Shown here piece after piece: positions 17,590 through 26,312 of a stretch of DNA of 64,000 bases. Below the pieces are notes generated by a model, which was not told the DNA's origin, ran no database searches, and saw nothing but the letters and a program-made list of their open reading frames with translations. The stretch is from Fimenecus sp045595185 (lineage in GTDB: Bacteria; Bacillota; Clostridia; Oscillospirales; Acutalibacteraceae). Within the stretch, counting starts at the first letter, position 1; every line of letters starts with the position of its first letter. A program made the translations under genes and the position numbers. The stretch is from assembly GCA_045595185.1 (NCBI GenBank), contig JAZNZX010000067.1, positions 75,215-139,214 of the forward strand. The letters run 5' to 3'.

Positions 17590-18440
17590 GTAAAAAAATA
17601 GTATCAATTATCGCGCTCATTCTCTGTGTATGCCTTGTGTTTTCAGGCTGTGAATCGGTTACATCTCTTTTAGGCGGAAATGATGAAAGTATTTCATATA
17701 AAATTGAAAATGGTGAAGCAATTGTTAAAAGTGTTCCGAATAAATCAACTGTAACAAAGATTGTAATCCCTGATGAATATGAGGGTGTACCTGTTACAAA
17801 AATTGCCGATTTCGCTGCAACTAACCTTGAATATGTAACTGAATTTACAATCGGTAAAAATGTAAAGGAAATCGGTGTCTGGGCACTTGAAAATAATCAG
17901 CACATTACTGCTTATGATGTGGATGATGACAATGAATACCTTTGTGATGTTGACGGTGTAATCTATACGAAGGATATGAAAACATTGCTATTTTATCCTA
18001 TTTCAAAAGATTTGGAAGATGTAAAAGACAATGACGGAAATGACATAAAAATTTCAAAATACACAATTCCTCAGGGTGTAGAAACGATTCGTTCAAAAGC
18101 ATTTTATAAATGCGGATATCTGACAGAAATCAATATTCCTGATTCTGTTAAACGAATTGAAGAAAAAGCCTTTTTCCGTTGTGGGGCTATTACTGAGGTT
18201 AAATTGCCACAGTCACTTGAATTTATCGGAAAAGATGCTTTTTCATATTGCTACGGACTTACAGAACTTAATATTCCTGCAAATGTTAAGCAGATTGACG
18301 AATATGCTTTCTATAACTGCACAAATCTTTTGACAGTAAATGTTGATAATGTTGAATCAAATCTTACCCTTGGTAATAAATGGTATCCTACAAATCAGGG
18401 TAAAAATATTGACGAATTAACAATCAATTGGAAAAAGTGA
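17586..18440 (+). CDS. Lipoprotein with BspA-type leucine-rich repeats
   Basis: The 284-residue protein has a lipoprotein signal (hydrophobic residues 4-20, lipobox VFSGC) and so is anchored outside the membrane. From ~residue 50 it carries LRR_5/BspA-type repeats with recurring I.IP..V..I...AF..C..L motifs (EINIPDSVKRIEEKAFFRCG, ELNIPANVKQIDEYAFYNC). It has no enzyme motif. Such repeats usually bind proteins or surfaces. Its four-base overlap with the symporter gene suggests a joint role, but the link is only positional. Confidence 0.85.
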   Translation: MSKKIVSIIALILCVCLVFSGCESVTSLLGGNDESISYKIENGEAIVKSVPNKSTVTKIVIPDEYEGVPVTKIADFAATNLEYVTEFTIGKNVKEIGVWALENNQHITAYDVDDDNEYLCDVDGVIYTKDMKTLLFYPISKDLEDVKDNDGNDIKISKYTIPQGVETIRSKAFYKCGYLTEINIPDSVKRIEEKAFFRCGAITEVKLPQSLEFIGKDAFSYCYGLTELNIPANVKQIDEYAFYNCTNLLTVNVDNVESNLTLGNKWYPTNQGKNIDELTINWKK

Positions 18441-18461
18441 TTTGTACAGATTATGTCATAC

Positions 18462-18490
18462 TTGAAAAACAAACAGAAATGTTGTAAAAT
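18462..18490 (+). promoter_or_regulatory. Sigma-A-type promoter for the PAP2 gene
   Basis: TTGAAA (18462-18467) and TAAAAT (18485-18490) are 17 bases apart, upstream of the ATG at 18521 and its AAAGGAG site. Confidence 0.7.
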
Positions 18491-18520
18491 GTTTACATTA
18501 AAAATAAAGGAGAATGGAAA

Positions 18521-19141
18521 ATGGATTTTTCAATTTTTGATTCATTTGATATGAGTGTATTCACTTTCTTCGGTGAACAGATTCAAGGTGCAGCGATGAA
18601 CATTGTTGCAAATTTTATCACATTCTTTGGTGGTTCTGAATTTGTTATCCCAATGGCAGTTGTCGGTCTTGTGTTAAGCTTTTTCAAGAAAACACGCAAA
18701 TTCGGTATGGCTGTATTTTTTGCAGTAATCGTTGGTACACTGCTCACTAACGTTATTTTTAAACCAATGTTTGACCGTCCTCGTCCATATGTTTACTATG
18801 CTGAAAACCCTCTCTTTATGAGCTGGTATGAGTTTGCCGGTGCACATGTTGAAAGTGACAAGTCATTCCCATCAGGTCATACAACAGCAGCATTTGAAAT
18901 CGGTGTTGCACTTTTCCTTGTACTTAACAAGAAATACAGCTGGGTTTTCCCTGTATTCTCTGCATTAGTCGGCCTTTCAAGAATTTACCTTATGGTTCAT
19001 TATGTAACTGATGTTCTCGGTGGTGTTCTTATCGGTACATTTGCAGGTATTATGGGTTATGTGATTATGACTGCACTTATGAAGAATACAAAGATTGCTG
19101 AATTTGATTTAATCGAAAAGTTTAAAAAGAAAAAAGCATAA
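18521..19141 (+). CDS. PAP2-family membrane phosphatase
   Basis: The 206-residue protein has about five transmembrane segments and the three PAP2 signature blocks: KPMFDRPRP (~86), PSGHTTAAFE (~120) and SRIYLMVHYVTDVLGG (~154). The histidines in PSGH and the third block are the catalytic pair. Likely roles are undecaprenyl pyrophosphate recycling or lipid phosphate hydrolysis; the sequence alone does not separate these. Its terminator overlaps the start region of the downstream PBP gene. Confidence 0.9.
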   Translation: MDFSIFDSFDMSVFTFFGEQIQGAAMNIVANFITFFGGSEFVIPMAVVGLVLSFFKKTRKFGMAVFFAVIVGTLLTNVIFKPMFDRPRPYVYYAENPLFMSWYEFAGAHVESDKSFPSGHTTAAFEIGVALFLVLNKKYSWVFPVFSALVGLSRIYLMVHYVTDVLGGVLIGTFAGIMGYVIMTALMKNTKIAEFDLIEKFKKKKA

Positions 19142-19155
19142 AAACTGATTATTTT

Positions 19156-19193
19156 AATCACCTGTGTCAAAACTGTACACAGGTGATTTTTTT
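19156..19193 (+). terminator. Terminator hairpin that contains the next gene's ribosome binding site
   Basis: A perfect 12-bp stem pairs 19156-19167 (AATCACCTGTGT) with 19177-19188 (ACACAGGTGATT), followed by T residues to 19193. The right arm holds AGGTGA at 19181-19186, seven bases before the PBP start codon at 19194. It is therefore both a terminator for the PAP2 gene and a structure that can hide the PBP ribosome binding site. Confidence 0.8.
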
Positions 19194-20786
19194 ATGTATA
19201 AAAGAATTAGTATCGCATTTTTTGCGCTTATTATTGTTTTTGGGATTTTGATAACAAATCTTGGAATTATATTTTCAGGTGTAGGAATTTACAAAACCTC
19301 TCAGAGCGTGAACAAAAGAAGTGTTGAACTTGCAAGCTCAAGAGGTATGATATACGACAGTAATATGAAAAAAATCGTGAATAATACTACCCAAAATATA
19401 ACCGTAGCATTACCCACAGCAAAAGCAATTCAATCTCTTGAAAAACATGTTACCGACGAACAGAAAACAACCTTATATGAAAATACGAAAAACGGTAAAA
19501 TCACAGTTTTAAGTACAGAGAATAAATTCAACGATACCAATGTAAAATCTGTATCCGTAGTAAATCGGTATTCCGAAAATCAGCCCTGTGTTCATCTTGT
19601 AGGTCACCTTGACGAAAACGGTGAAGGTGCTATGGGGCTTGAAAAGGCTTATGAAAATTATCTGAAGCTTCAGAAGGGGACACTTAAGGCGGTCTGGGGT
19701 ATTGACGCTTTGGGTAATATTTTAATAGGTGAGGGCATAAGTCTTGAAAGTGAAAACTATCTTTCACCTGCAGGGATTCAGTTGACTATTGACCTTGATA
19801 TACAAAAAATCGCAGAAAATGCACTTGATGAGTCAGGCATAAATAAAGGTGCAGCTGTGATTCTCAATTCCTATACAAACGAAATTCTCGCTATGGCATC
19901 AGCACCTGTATTTAATCCCAATGATGTTTCATTGTCCTTGAATAATACTGATTCGCCGTTTATAAACAGATGTATTACACCGTATAGTGTAGGCTCTGTT
20001 TTCAAGCCTTTTGTGGCGGCTGCCGCTTTGGAAAATGTAATTAATATGTCGCATAACTGCACAGGAAGTATTACAGTAAACGGTACGGTTTTCAGGTGCA
20101 GTAATAATGTGGCTCACGGTGAAGTGGATATGAATTCTGCTATGGAAAAGTCCTGTAACACATATTTTATAGCATTAGGTCAAATGGTAGGTAAAGAAAA
20201 ACTGATTTCCTTGTGTGAAAATCTCGGTCTGGGCAAAAGTATTGAATTAAGTGATAATTTTTATGCTCAATCAGGTGTTCTTCCCTCAACTGACTCAATA
20301 AACTCACCACAAGCCCTTGCTAACCTTTCCTTTGGTCAGGGTAATCTGCTTGTAAGTCCTTTGCAAATGGCTGTGGCATATTCCTGCTTCGCAAATGGTG
20401 GCTATTATCGTGAACCCACCTTGATGAAAACCATAATTGACGAAAGGGGAAATGCAGTTCAAAAGGTGGAATTGCCTCAAAGTTATCGGATTCTCAATAA
20501 CAGCACGGTGGAAAAGTTAGATAAAATTTTAGAAAATGTAGTTGCATCAGGCAACGGTGAAATGGCATATTCGCAAATGACGGTCAATCACGGTAAAACT
20601 GCAACAGCACAGACAGGCTGGTATGAAAAAAAGCGAGAAATAACGCATACTTGGTTTTGCGGATATTTTTCATATAAGGACACAACATACACAGTCGTTA
20701 TATTCAAGGATGACGGTTATTCAGGTGCAGTGGATTGTGCACCTGCCTTTAAAACAATTTCAGATGGAATTGTGGCTATAAAATAA
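19194..20786 (+). CDS. Class B penicillin-binding protein (PbpA/FtsI-like transpeptidase)
   Basis: The 530-residue protein has a single N-terminal transmembrane segment (residues ~3-23), a dimerisation/pedestal region (to ~190) and a transpeptidase domain. The serine motif is SVFK within SVGSVFKPF (~263), the second motif is SCN (~319) and the third is KTAT (~469), in place of the usual KTG-T. The protein cross-links peptidoglycan outside the membrane. I chose the ATG at 19194; an earlier GTG at 19164 lies in the preceding terminator stem. A shape-related (PBP2/PbpA) or sporulation (SpoVD) role is possible, though the C-terminal PASTA domain of some SpoVD proteins is absent. Confidence 0.88.
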   Translation: MYKRISIAFFALIIVFGILITNLGIIFSGVGIYKTSQSVNKRSVELASSRGMIYDSNMKKIVNNTTQNITVALPTAKAIQSLEKHVTDEQKTTLYENTKNGKITVLSTENKFNDTNVKSVSVVNRYSENQPCVHLVGHLDENGEGAMGLEKAYENYLKLQKGTLKAVWGIDALGNILIGEGISLESENYLSPAGIQLTIDLDIQKIAENALDESGINKGAAVILNSYTNEILAMASAPVFNPNDVSLSLNNTDSPFINRCITPYSVGSVFKPFVAAAALENVINMSHNCTGSITVNGTVFRCSNNVAHGEVDMNSAMEKSCNTYFIALGQMVGKEKLISLCENLGLGKSIELSDNFYAQSGVLPSTDSINSPQALANLSFGQGNLLVSPLQMAVAYSCFANGGYYREPTLMKTIIDERGNAVQKVELPQSYRILNNSTVEKLDKILENVVASGNGEMAYSQMTVNHGKTATAQTGWYEKKREITHTWFCGYFSYKDTTYTVVIFKDDGYSGAVDCAPAFKTISDGIVAIK

Positions 20787-20817
20787 AGAATATTAAGGAA
20801 AATAATTAAATTAAGTA

Positions 20818-20846
20818 TTGACAATTGCAAAAAAAATATATATAAT
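20818..20846 (+). promoter_or_regulatory. Consensus promoter for tRNA-Met/tRNA-Trp
   Basis: TTGACA (20818-20823) and TATAAT (20841-20846) match consensus exactly and are 17 bases apart, 20 bases before the first tRNA. Confidence 0.92.
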
Positions 20847-20865
20847 ATTCGAGCAACCGTGTTAA

Positions 20866-20942
20866 GGGCCAATAGCTCAGTTGGTTAGAGCATCCGGCTC
20901 ATAACCGGACGGTCCGGGGTTCGAGTCCCTGTTGGCCCACCA
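20866..20942 (+). tRNA. tRNA-Met (CAT)
   Basis: The 77-base gene folds fully: acceptor GGGCCAA/TTGGCCC, anticodon stem TCCGG/CCGGA with loop CTCATAA, T-arm with GTTCGAG, and an encoded CCA. The anticodon is CAT. The first acceptor pair is G-C, unlike an initiator with a 1-72 mismatch, so elongator Met is most likely. A tRNA-Ile with lysidine cannot be excluded. Confidence 0.93.
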
Positions 20943-20961
20943 AATTTGGTTGTTATAATAT

Positions 20962-21037
20962 AGGGGTATAGCTCAGTTGGTAGAGCAGTGGTCTCCAAAA
21001 CCACGTGCCGAGGGTTCGAATCCTTCTGCCCCTGCCA
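20962..21037 (+). tRNA. tRNA-Trp (CCA)
   Basis: The 76-base gene has acceptor AGGGGTA/TGCCCCT, anticodon stem GTGGT/ACCAC with loop CTCCAAA, discriminator G and an encoded CCA. It lies 19 bases after tRNA-Met and is cotranscribed with it. Confidence 0.95.
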
Positions 21038-21040
21038 AAA

Positions 21041-21076
21041 AAACGACAATCTTCTATTGAAGATTGTCGTTTTTTT
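21041..21076 (+). terminator. Terminator after the tRNA pair
   Basis: The stem AAACGACAATCTTC/GAAGATTGTCGTTT (21041-21054 with 21059-21072, loop TATT) is followed by further T residues. Confidence 0.92.
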
Positions 21077-21412
21077 ACTTGTTACTTCTTCACTATTAAT
21101 TTTCACTACCCTTCGGAGCAGATTTTTGGTAAAGTAATAAGTAATAGTGAATAAATAAGTGTGGGACACCCACACCCGATTGTATTTTAACACAAAATTT
21201 GTTATATTCAGCTCAACAAATTATAATTTATCGGGATGAATAACCAATTCGATAGGTCATTCTAAGCGTAGCGAAGAATCTTTGCACGAAAATTTACTCG
21301 TCTTTTTATATAAAACATAGTGCAATTTCAATGACAATGTAGTATAATAAATTTGAATATGGCATTTTTACATTTAATGTAAAAAATCCTGTAAAAAAGG
21401 ACGGAAATTCTT
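21077..21412. other. Intergenic region with a dispersed repeat and a weak promoter
   Basis: This 336-base AT-rich gap holds no gene. A 68-base repeat unit at 21216-21283 (ACAAATTATAATTTATCGGG... to ...GCGAAGAATCTTT) recurs nearly identically at 28555-28620, and its second half is the family A motif. A TATAAT at 21343-21348 with a poor -35 (GTGCAA, 17 bases upstream) may drive the operon at 21413. A conspicuous ACATTTAATGT palindrome lies at about 21370-21380, in the place expected for a leader or operator. Confidence 0.6.
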
Positions 21413-22618
21413 ATGAAAACATATGGTACATATTTTCAGAATGACAAGGATTTGCCAATTAAATATGGTGAAATCAATTTAATAAACCCCGAAAGACAAA
21501 GACTTCGTGGTGAGCCCTTATATAAGGGTGTTGAGGCTTGGCCTGTATTTCAGGGCTTCTGTGGTACAGACTTTGAGCTTATGAAAATGGGTAGGGATAA
21601 TAACCTTTCTCACAAATTCCCTGAGGGTGAAAATCGTCTTATAAATGGTCACGAAGGCGTTGTATGGGTGCCAAGTGAAAACAGATTTGCAATCGTACTT
21701 ATTCGTGGTGGCGACAGCTATGACCCGACTCGTTACACAGAGGACGAAACATATTTCGAATATGGTTGTGACAGGGCTGACGGTCTTTTCTGTGACGAAA
21801 ACTACTTTAATCCTGATATGCTTCTTCATTTGCCTAAAAATTATGAGGGACTTCAGAAATTACCTTTGTCAGTAGCAAAAAAACTCTCATTTGCTGACCC
21901 ATATGCTTGTGCAATCTTCCAGCTTGAAAGAATGGAAGACATCGGTGAAGCACAGAATTTCCGAGTTGAAATGGCAAAGCACAAATGCTCCGAGCAGGAA
22001 GCTCGTAAGCTCGCAAAGGAAAACATTTTCACAAGAGTTGTTGTTTTCGGTCTTGGTATGACAGGACTTTTTATTGCTGACCAGATTAAGAGAAATCATC
22101 CGAATGCAAATATTCTTTTCGTTGGCAGAAGTGATGAAAACTGCAAGAAAGTTACATTCTCAAAAGAGATTTGTGGTGCAGATTACCTTTGCACGGCAGG
22201 TCTGTCTGAAGAAGAAACAGCAGAAAAGATTATGGAAAAAATCGGTGGTCGTGCTACAATGTTTGTCGGCACAAGTGGTACGAACATTGAACACAGAATC
22301 GCATTCCAGCATAAGGTTCTTGGCTGTAACGGTGTTTATAACAGCTTCTCATTAGGTCCTGTTGTTTCATACGATACAATGCCATTTGGTTTTGAAAATC
22401 ATGTTATTTTTGCATCAATCAATTTCCGTCAGGAGCATATGGAAAGAGCAATTGAAATTCTTGTTGATTCTCGTTATGACGAGGTTGTTGAGCTTATCGA
22501 CAAGGACGAATTTATCGCCGACCCATTAGATGCTTATGAAAATAAAATATTCTGTAAGCGTGCACCACTTAAAACAGGTGTTATCTGGAACAAAAATTAC
22601 ATAGAAGAGGATAAGTAA
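21413..22618 (+). CDS. MDR-superfamily zinc-type sugar dehydrogenase
   Basis: The 401-residue protein resembles medium-chain zinc dehydrogenases of the glucose dehydrogenase type. It has GFCGTDFELM (~43, catalytic-zinc Cys), INGHEG (~76, zinc His and Glu) and a nucleotide-binding segment VVVFGLGMTGLFIADQI (~206). The GHE region is close to that of other MDR enzymes, but the structural-zinc four-Cys lobe is not evident, unlike the next gene. A substrate is not shown by the sequence. Its position first in an operon with a lactonase-like amidohydrolase and uxaB/uxaA suggests oxidation of a free aldose to an aldonolactone (inference). GGACGG at about 21400 precedes the ATG. Confidence 0.75.
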   Translation: MKTYGTYFQNDKDLPIKYGEINLINPERQRLRGEPLYKGVEAWPVFQGFCGTDFELMKMGRDNNLSHKFPEGENRLINGHEGVVWVPSENRFAIVLIRGGDSYDPTRYTEDETYFEYGCDRADGLFCDENYFNPDMLLHLPKNYEGLQKLPLSVAKKLSFADPYACAIFQLERMEDIGEAQNFRVEMAKHKCSEQEARKLAKENIFTRVVVFGLGMTGLFIADQIKRNHPNANILFVGRSDENCKKVTFSKEICGADYLCTAGLSEEETAEKIMEKIGGRATMFVGTSGTNIEHRIAFQHKVLGCNGVYNSFSLGPVVSYDTMPFGFENHVIFASINFRQEHMERAIEILVDSRYDEVVELIDKDEFIADPLDAYENKIFCKRAPLKTGVIWNKNYIEEDK

Positions 22619-22619
22619 T

Positions 22620-23639
22620 ATGAAAGCAATAGTTATTCCAAATCCAAATGAAATAGAAATTCGCGAAGTATCAATGCCTGAGGTAAAAGAAGGTGAGGCA
22701 CTTCTTAAGGTTAAATATGTGGGTATCTGTGGTGCTGATGTTGCATCTTTTACAGGTAATCAGCCATTCACTACATATCCAAGAATCCCTGGTCACGAAT
22801 TTTCGGCAGAAATCGTATCAATCCCTGAAAATGACAAAGGACTCAAGGCAGGGGATATTGTTACTTGTAACCCATATTTCAACTGTGGCACTTGTTATAG
22901 CTGTGAACGAGGCTATGTAAACTGCTGTACAGATAATCAGACAATGGGTGTACAGCGTGACGGTGCATTTTGTGAATATATCTCAATGCCTGTTGAAAGA
23001 ATTTACGACGGTAAAGGACTTTCAGCACAGGAATTAGCACTTATCGAGCCTTTTGCAATCTCTCAACACGCGGTTTCTCGTGCAATGATTAAAGAAACTG
23101 ATAATGTGCTTGTTATTGGTGCAGGTCCAATCGGTCTTTTTGCACTTTTAGCTGCAAAGCAGAAATGCAACAAAATAGTAGTTGCTGATATTCTCGATAA
23201 CCGTCTTGCACTTGCTACTGAATACGGTGCAGATGCAGTTGTAAACACAAAGACACAGTCACTTGAAGAGTTTACAAAGGAATTCACAAACGGCAACGGT
23301 TTTGATGTTTGTATTGAGGCTTGTGGTGCTCCTGAAACATTCTTGGGATGTATCGATAACGCTGCATTTGCTGCAAATATCATTCTTATCGGTAACGGTA
23401 AGCGTGAAACAAGCTTCGTTCATTCAATTATCCTTAAAAAAGAGCTTAATATTCACGGTAGCCGTAATGCTCTCAAGGACGACTTTATCAACTTAATTGA
23501 TATCGTTGCAAACAAAAAAGCCGACCCGATGAAAATGGTCAGCGGTGTTTACGATATGGAAAATGCTCTTGACGCATTCAAGGCATTGGCTAATAATGAC
23601 GGAACACTTGCAAAACTTCTTATTAAAATAGGTGACTGA
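22620..23639 (+). CDS. Zinc-dependent dehydrogenase, LgoD/RspB-like (possible L-galactonate 5-dehydrogenase)
   Basis: The 339-residue protein is a classic zinc MDR: GICGADVASF (~37), PGHEFSAEI (~58), the structural-zinc loop CGTCYSCERGYVNCC (~89-103) and the Rossmann segment VLVIGAGPIGLFALLAA (~163). It resembles the YjjN/LgoD and RspB group, in which LgoD oxidises L-galactonate to D-tagaturonate. The next genes reduce tagaturonate (UxaB) and dehydrate altronate (UxaA), so that activity fits the context well. Related threonine or iditol dehydrogenase activity remains possible. It starts two bases after the first dehydrogenase gene ends. Confidence 0.82.
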   Translation: MKAIVIPNPNEIEIREVSMPEVKEGEALLKVKYVGICGADVASFTGNQPFTTYPRIPGHEFSAEIVSIPENDKGLKAGDIVTCNPYFNCGTCYSCERGYVNCCTDNQTMGVQRDGAFCEYISMPVERIYDGKGLSAQELALIEPFAISQHAVSRAMIKETDNVLVIGAGPIGLFALLAAKQKCNKIVVADILDNRLALATEYGADAVVNTKTQSLEEFTKEFTNGNGFDVCIEACGAPETFLGCIDNAAFAANIILIGNGKRETSFVHSIILKKELNIHGSRNALKDDFINLIDIVANKKADPMKMVSGVYDMENALDAFKALANNDGTLAKLLIKIGD

Positions 23640-23640
23640 T

Positions 23641-24957
23641 ATGAAAGAAACAGTAATTCAATTTGGTGAAGGTAATTTCCTTCGTGGATTTTTCGACTAT
23701 TTTCTTCATAAGATGAACGAAAAAGGTCTTTATGACGGAAAAGCAGTGGTTGTTCAGCCAATTCCAATGGGTAGAGTATCAGAACTCAATGAACAGGGTT
23801 GTAAATATAATCTCTATTTAAGAGGTATCCGGAATGGTGAAATCGTAAAGGAACACACATTTGTTGAGTCAATTTCAAGATGTGTTGACCCATATAAAAA
23901 CTATGAGGATTATATGGCGCTTGCCGATAACCCTGATTTCCGTTTTATTGTTTCAAATACAACAGAAGCAGGTATTGAATTTGTTGATAGTTGCAAATTC
24001 GACGATAAACCTGCATTGTCATTCCCGGGAAAGCTTACTCAACTTCTTTACAGAAGATATAAAAACGGTTTTAATGGCTTTATTATCCTTTCTTGTGAAT
24101 TGATTGATAACAATGGTTCAGAGCTTAAAAAATGCGTTTTAAAATATGCAGAACTCTGGAATCTTGAACCGGAATTTGTAGAATGGATTAAAACTGAAAA
24201 TTACTTTGTAAATACTCTTGTTGACAGAATTGTTACTGGCTATCCGAATGATGAAACAAAGGATATGCACCCTGACGATAAATTCCTTGATACAGCAGAA
24301 ATTTTCCACCTTTGGGTTATCGAAAGTGACTTTGAGGATGAATTCCCACTCAAAAAAGCAGGATTCAATGTTGTATGGACAGATGATGCAAAACCATACA
24401 AGAAAATCAAAGTAAGAATTCTCAATGGTGCTCATACTTCACTTGTTGCCGGTGCGTTGCTTTCAGGTATCGAAACAGTTGGCGAGGCTATGGCTGACGA
24501 AACAACATACGCATTCCTTAACAAATGTGTAAAGGAAGAAATTCTTCCTACAATCGGTGAAAATGACGAGAGTATTTCCTTTGCAAATTCTGTTTTCGAT
24601 AGATTTAAGAATCCGTATATTCAGCATAAATGGCGTTCAATCGTACTTAATTCTGTAAGTAAATTTGCTGTTCGTGACCTTCCGACACTTCTTGAGTATA
24701 AAGAGAAAAACGGAAAAGCACCAAAGGGACTTACTTTAGCATTGGCAAATCTCATTTATTTCTATAAAAATGACAAACCTGATGATAATGCAGATGTTGT
24801 TGCAACAATGAAAAATGACAGTATTGCTGATATTCTTGCAAATGAATCATTATGGGCATCAGACCTTTCTTACCTTACAGAAATGGTAACAGAATATTAC
24901 AATAAAATTGATACAATCGGTGCAAAGGAAACAATGAAATGGATACTGTCAGAATAA
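23641..24957 (+). CDS. uxaB: Tagaturonate reductase UxaB
   Basis: The 438-residue protein is a polyol-specific long-chain dehydrogenase with the UxaB N-terminus VIQFGEGNFLRGFFDYF, a nucleotide-binding region and the catalytic Lys-containing segment KVRILNGAHTSLVAGALLSG (~258). UxaB reduces D-tagaturonate to D-altronate with NADH. The ATG at 23641 is preceded by AGGTGA; a GTG three codons upstream overlaps that site. The gene follows the LgoD-like dehydrogenase and overlaps uxaA by 19 bases. Fructuronate reductase (UxuB) and mannitol dehydrogenase are relatives, but the GEGNFLR start and uxaA partner favour UxaB. Confidence 0.92.
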   Translation: MKETVIQFGEGNFLRGFFDYFLHKMNEKGLYDGKAVVVQPIPMGRVSELNEQGCKYNLYLRGIRNGEIVKEHTFVESISRCVDPYKNYEDYMALADNPDFRFIVSNTTEAGIEFVDSCKFDDKPALSFPGKLTQLLYRRYKNGFNGFIILSCELIDNNGSELKKCVLKYAELWNLEPEFVEWIKTENYFVNTLVDRIVTGYPNDETKDMHPDDKFLDTAEIFHLWVIESDFEDEFPLKKAGFNVVWTDDAKPYKKIKVRILNGAHTSLVAGALLSGIETVGEAMADETTYAFLNKCVKEEILPTIGENDESISFANSVFDRFKNPYIQHKWRSIVLNSVSKFAVRDLPTLLEYKEKNGKAPKGLTLALANLIYFYKNDKPDDNADVVATMKNDSIADILANESLWASDLSYLTEMVTEYYNKIDTIGAKETMKWILSE

Positions 24958-26312
24958 ATGAAAGGGATAATGTCTGTGTAAACCTTGAAACAGGTCATAA
25001 AATTGCAATATGTGACATTCCACAAGGTGAAGACATTATTAAATACGGATATCCAATCGGATATGCAACTGAAAATATCAAAGAGGGTGACTCTGTTCAT
25101 TCTCACAATATGAAAACAAAATTAGGTGACATTCTTTCATACGAATATAATCCTGATTATACTGACCTTGAGCCAATTGAACCGTTTACAATAAAAGCCT
25201 TTGTCCGTGAAAATGGTGATATTGGTATCAGAAATGACATCTGGATTGTGCCAACTGTTGGCTGTGTAAACAGTATTTCAAAGCAATTAGCAGAAAAAAC
25301 AGGTGCAATTCATTTTGCCCATCCTTATGGTTGCAGTCAGTTGGGTGATGACAATAAAACTACACAGTTAATTCTTCGTGGACTTATAAATCATCCCAAT
25401 GCAGGTGGCGTACTTGTACTTGGTCTTGGCTGTGAAAACAACAATATTCCTGAAATGCAAAAGGTAATGGGCACTTGGAATGAGAACAGAGTCAAGTTTC
25501 TTTCAGTTCAGGATTGCGAAAACGAGCTTGAGCAGGGAATAGCACTCATAAATGAATTAAAGGCATATGCTTCAAATGATAAACGAGAAGAAGTACCCGT
25601 TTCAAAACTTAAAATCGGTCTTAAATGTGGTGGTTCAGACGGATTTTCAGGCATTACTGCAAATGCTGTCTGTGGTTTAGTTACGGATAAAATCTGTGCT
25701 ATGGGTGGAACTGCTGTGCTTACTGAGGTTCCTGAAATGTTTGGTGCAGAAACCGTACTTTTTGACAGATGTGTAAGTAAAGAAGTTTTCGATAAGAGTG
25801 TAAATCTCATTAACGATTTCAAGCAATATTTCAAGGACCACGGTGAGCCTGTTTCCGAAAACCCATCACCGGGTAATAAAGAAGGTGGAATTACCACTCT
25901 TGAAGAGAAGTCTTTAGGTTGCGTTCAAAAAGGTGGAACAGCACCTGTTGTTGATGTGCTTGATTATGGTGAAACATTGACAAAGCAAGGACTTAACCTT
26001 CTTAACGGACCGGGAAATGACATTGTTTCAATTACCAATCTTTCTGCTGCAGGATGTCATATTGTGCTTTTTACAACAGGACGCGGAACACCGTTAGGTG
26101 GCGCTGTACCCACAATCAAAATCGCATCTAACGACAATATCGCTACTAAAAAATCCCATTGGATTGATTATTCTGCATACGGTTTTGATAAAAAAGCGAA
26201 GGCTGACGAGCTGTTAGAACTTATAAAACGAGTTGCAAACGGTGAACAGACAAAGAACGAAATTCATGGCAACAGAGAAATTGCAATTTTTAAAGACGGA
26301 GTAACATTATGA
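24939..26312 (+). CDS. uxaA: Altronate dehydratase UxaA
   Basis: UxaA dehydrates D-altronate to 2-keto-3-deoxy-D-gluconate. The 457-residue protein has an N-terminal SAF domain (about residues 8-70) and the large altronate/galactarate dehydratase domain: GIRNDIWIVPTVGCVN (~93), HPYGCSQLGDDN (~124), VLGLGCENN (~160) and LKCGGSDGFSGITAN (~224). The conserved Cys residues in these blocks likely bind iron. It starts inside the end of uxaB and overlaps the amidohydrolase gene by four bases. KDG kinase and KDPG aldolase, which would finish the pathway, are not in the window. Confidence 0.94.
   Translation: MDTVRINERDNVCVNLETGHKIAICDIPQGEDIIKYGYPIGYATENIKEGDSVHSHNMKTKLGDILSYEYNPDYTDLEPIEPFTIKAFVRENGDIGIRNDIWIVPTVGCVNSISKQLAEKTGAIHFAHPYGCSQLGDDNKTTQLILRGLINHPNAGGVLVLGLGCENNNIPEMQKVMGTWNENRVKFLSVQDCENELEQGIALINELKAYASNDKREEVPVSKLKIGLKCGGSDGFSGITANAVCGLVTDKICAMGGTAVLTEVPEMFGAETVLFDRCVSKEVFDKSVNLINDFKQYFKDHGEPVSENPSPGNKEGGITTLEEKSLGCVQKGGTAPVVDVLDYGETLTKQGLNLLNGPGNDIVSITNLSAAGCHIVLFTTGRGTPLGGAVPTIKIASNDNIATKKSHWIDYSAYGFDKKAKADELLELIKRVANGEQTKNEIHGNREIAIFKDGVTL

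Noticed and set aside
20885..21193. Minus-strand 102-residue reading frame over the tRNA pair
   Set aside because: It is the antisense of tRNA-Met and tRNA-Trp and has the familiar spurious GTRTPDRPVM and DSNPRH strings produced by reverse-complemented tRNA T-arms.
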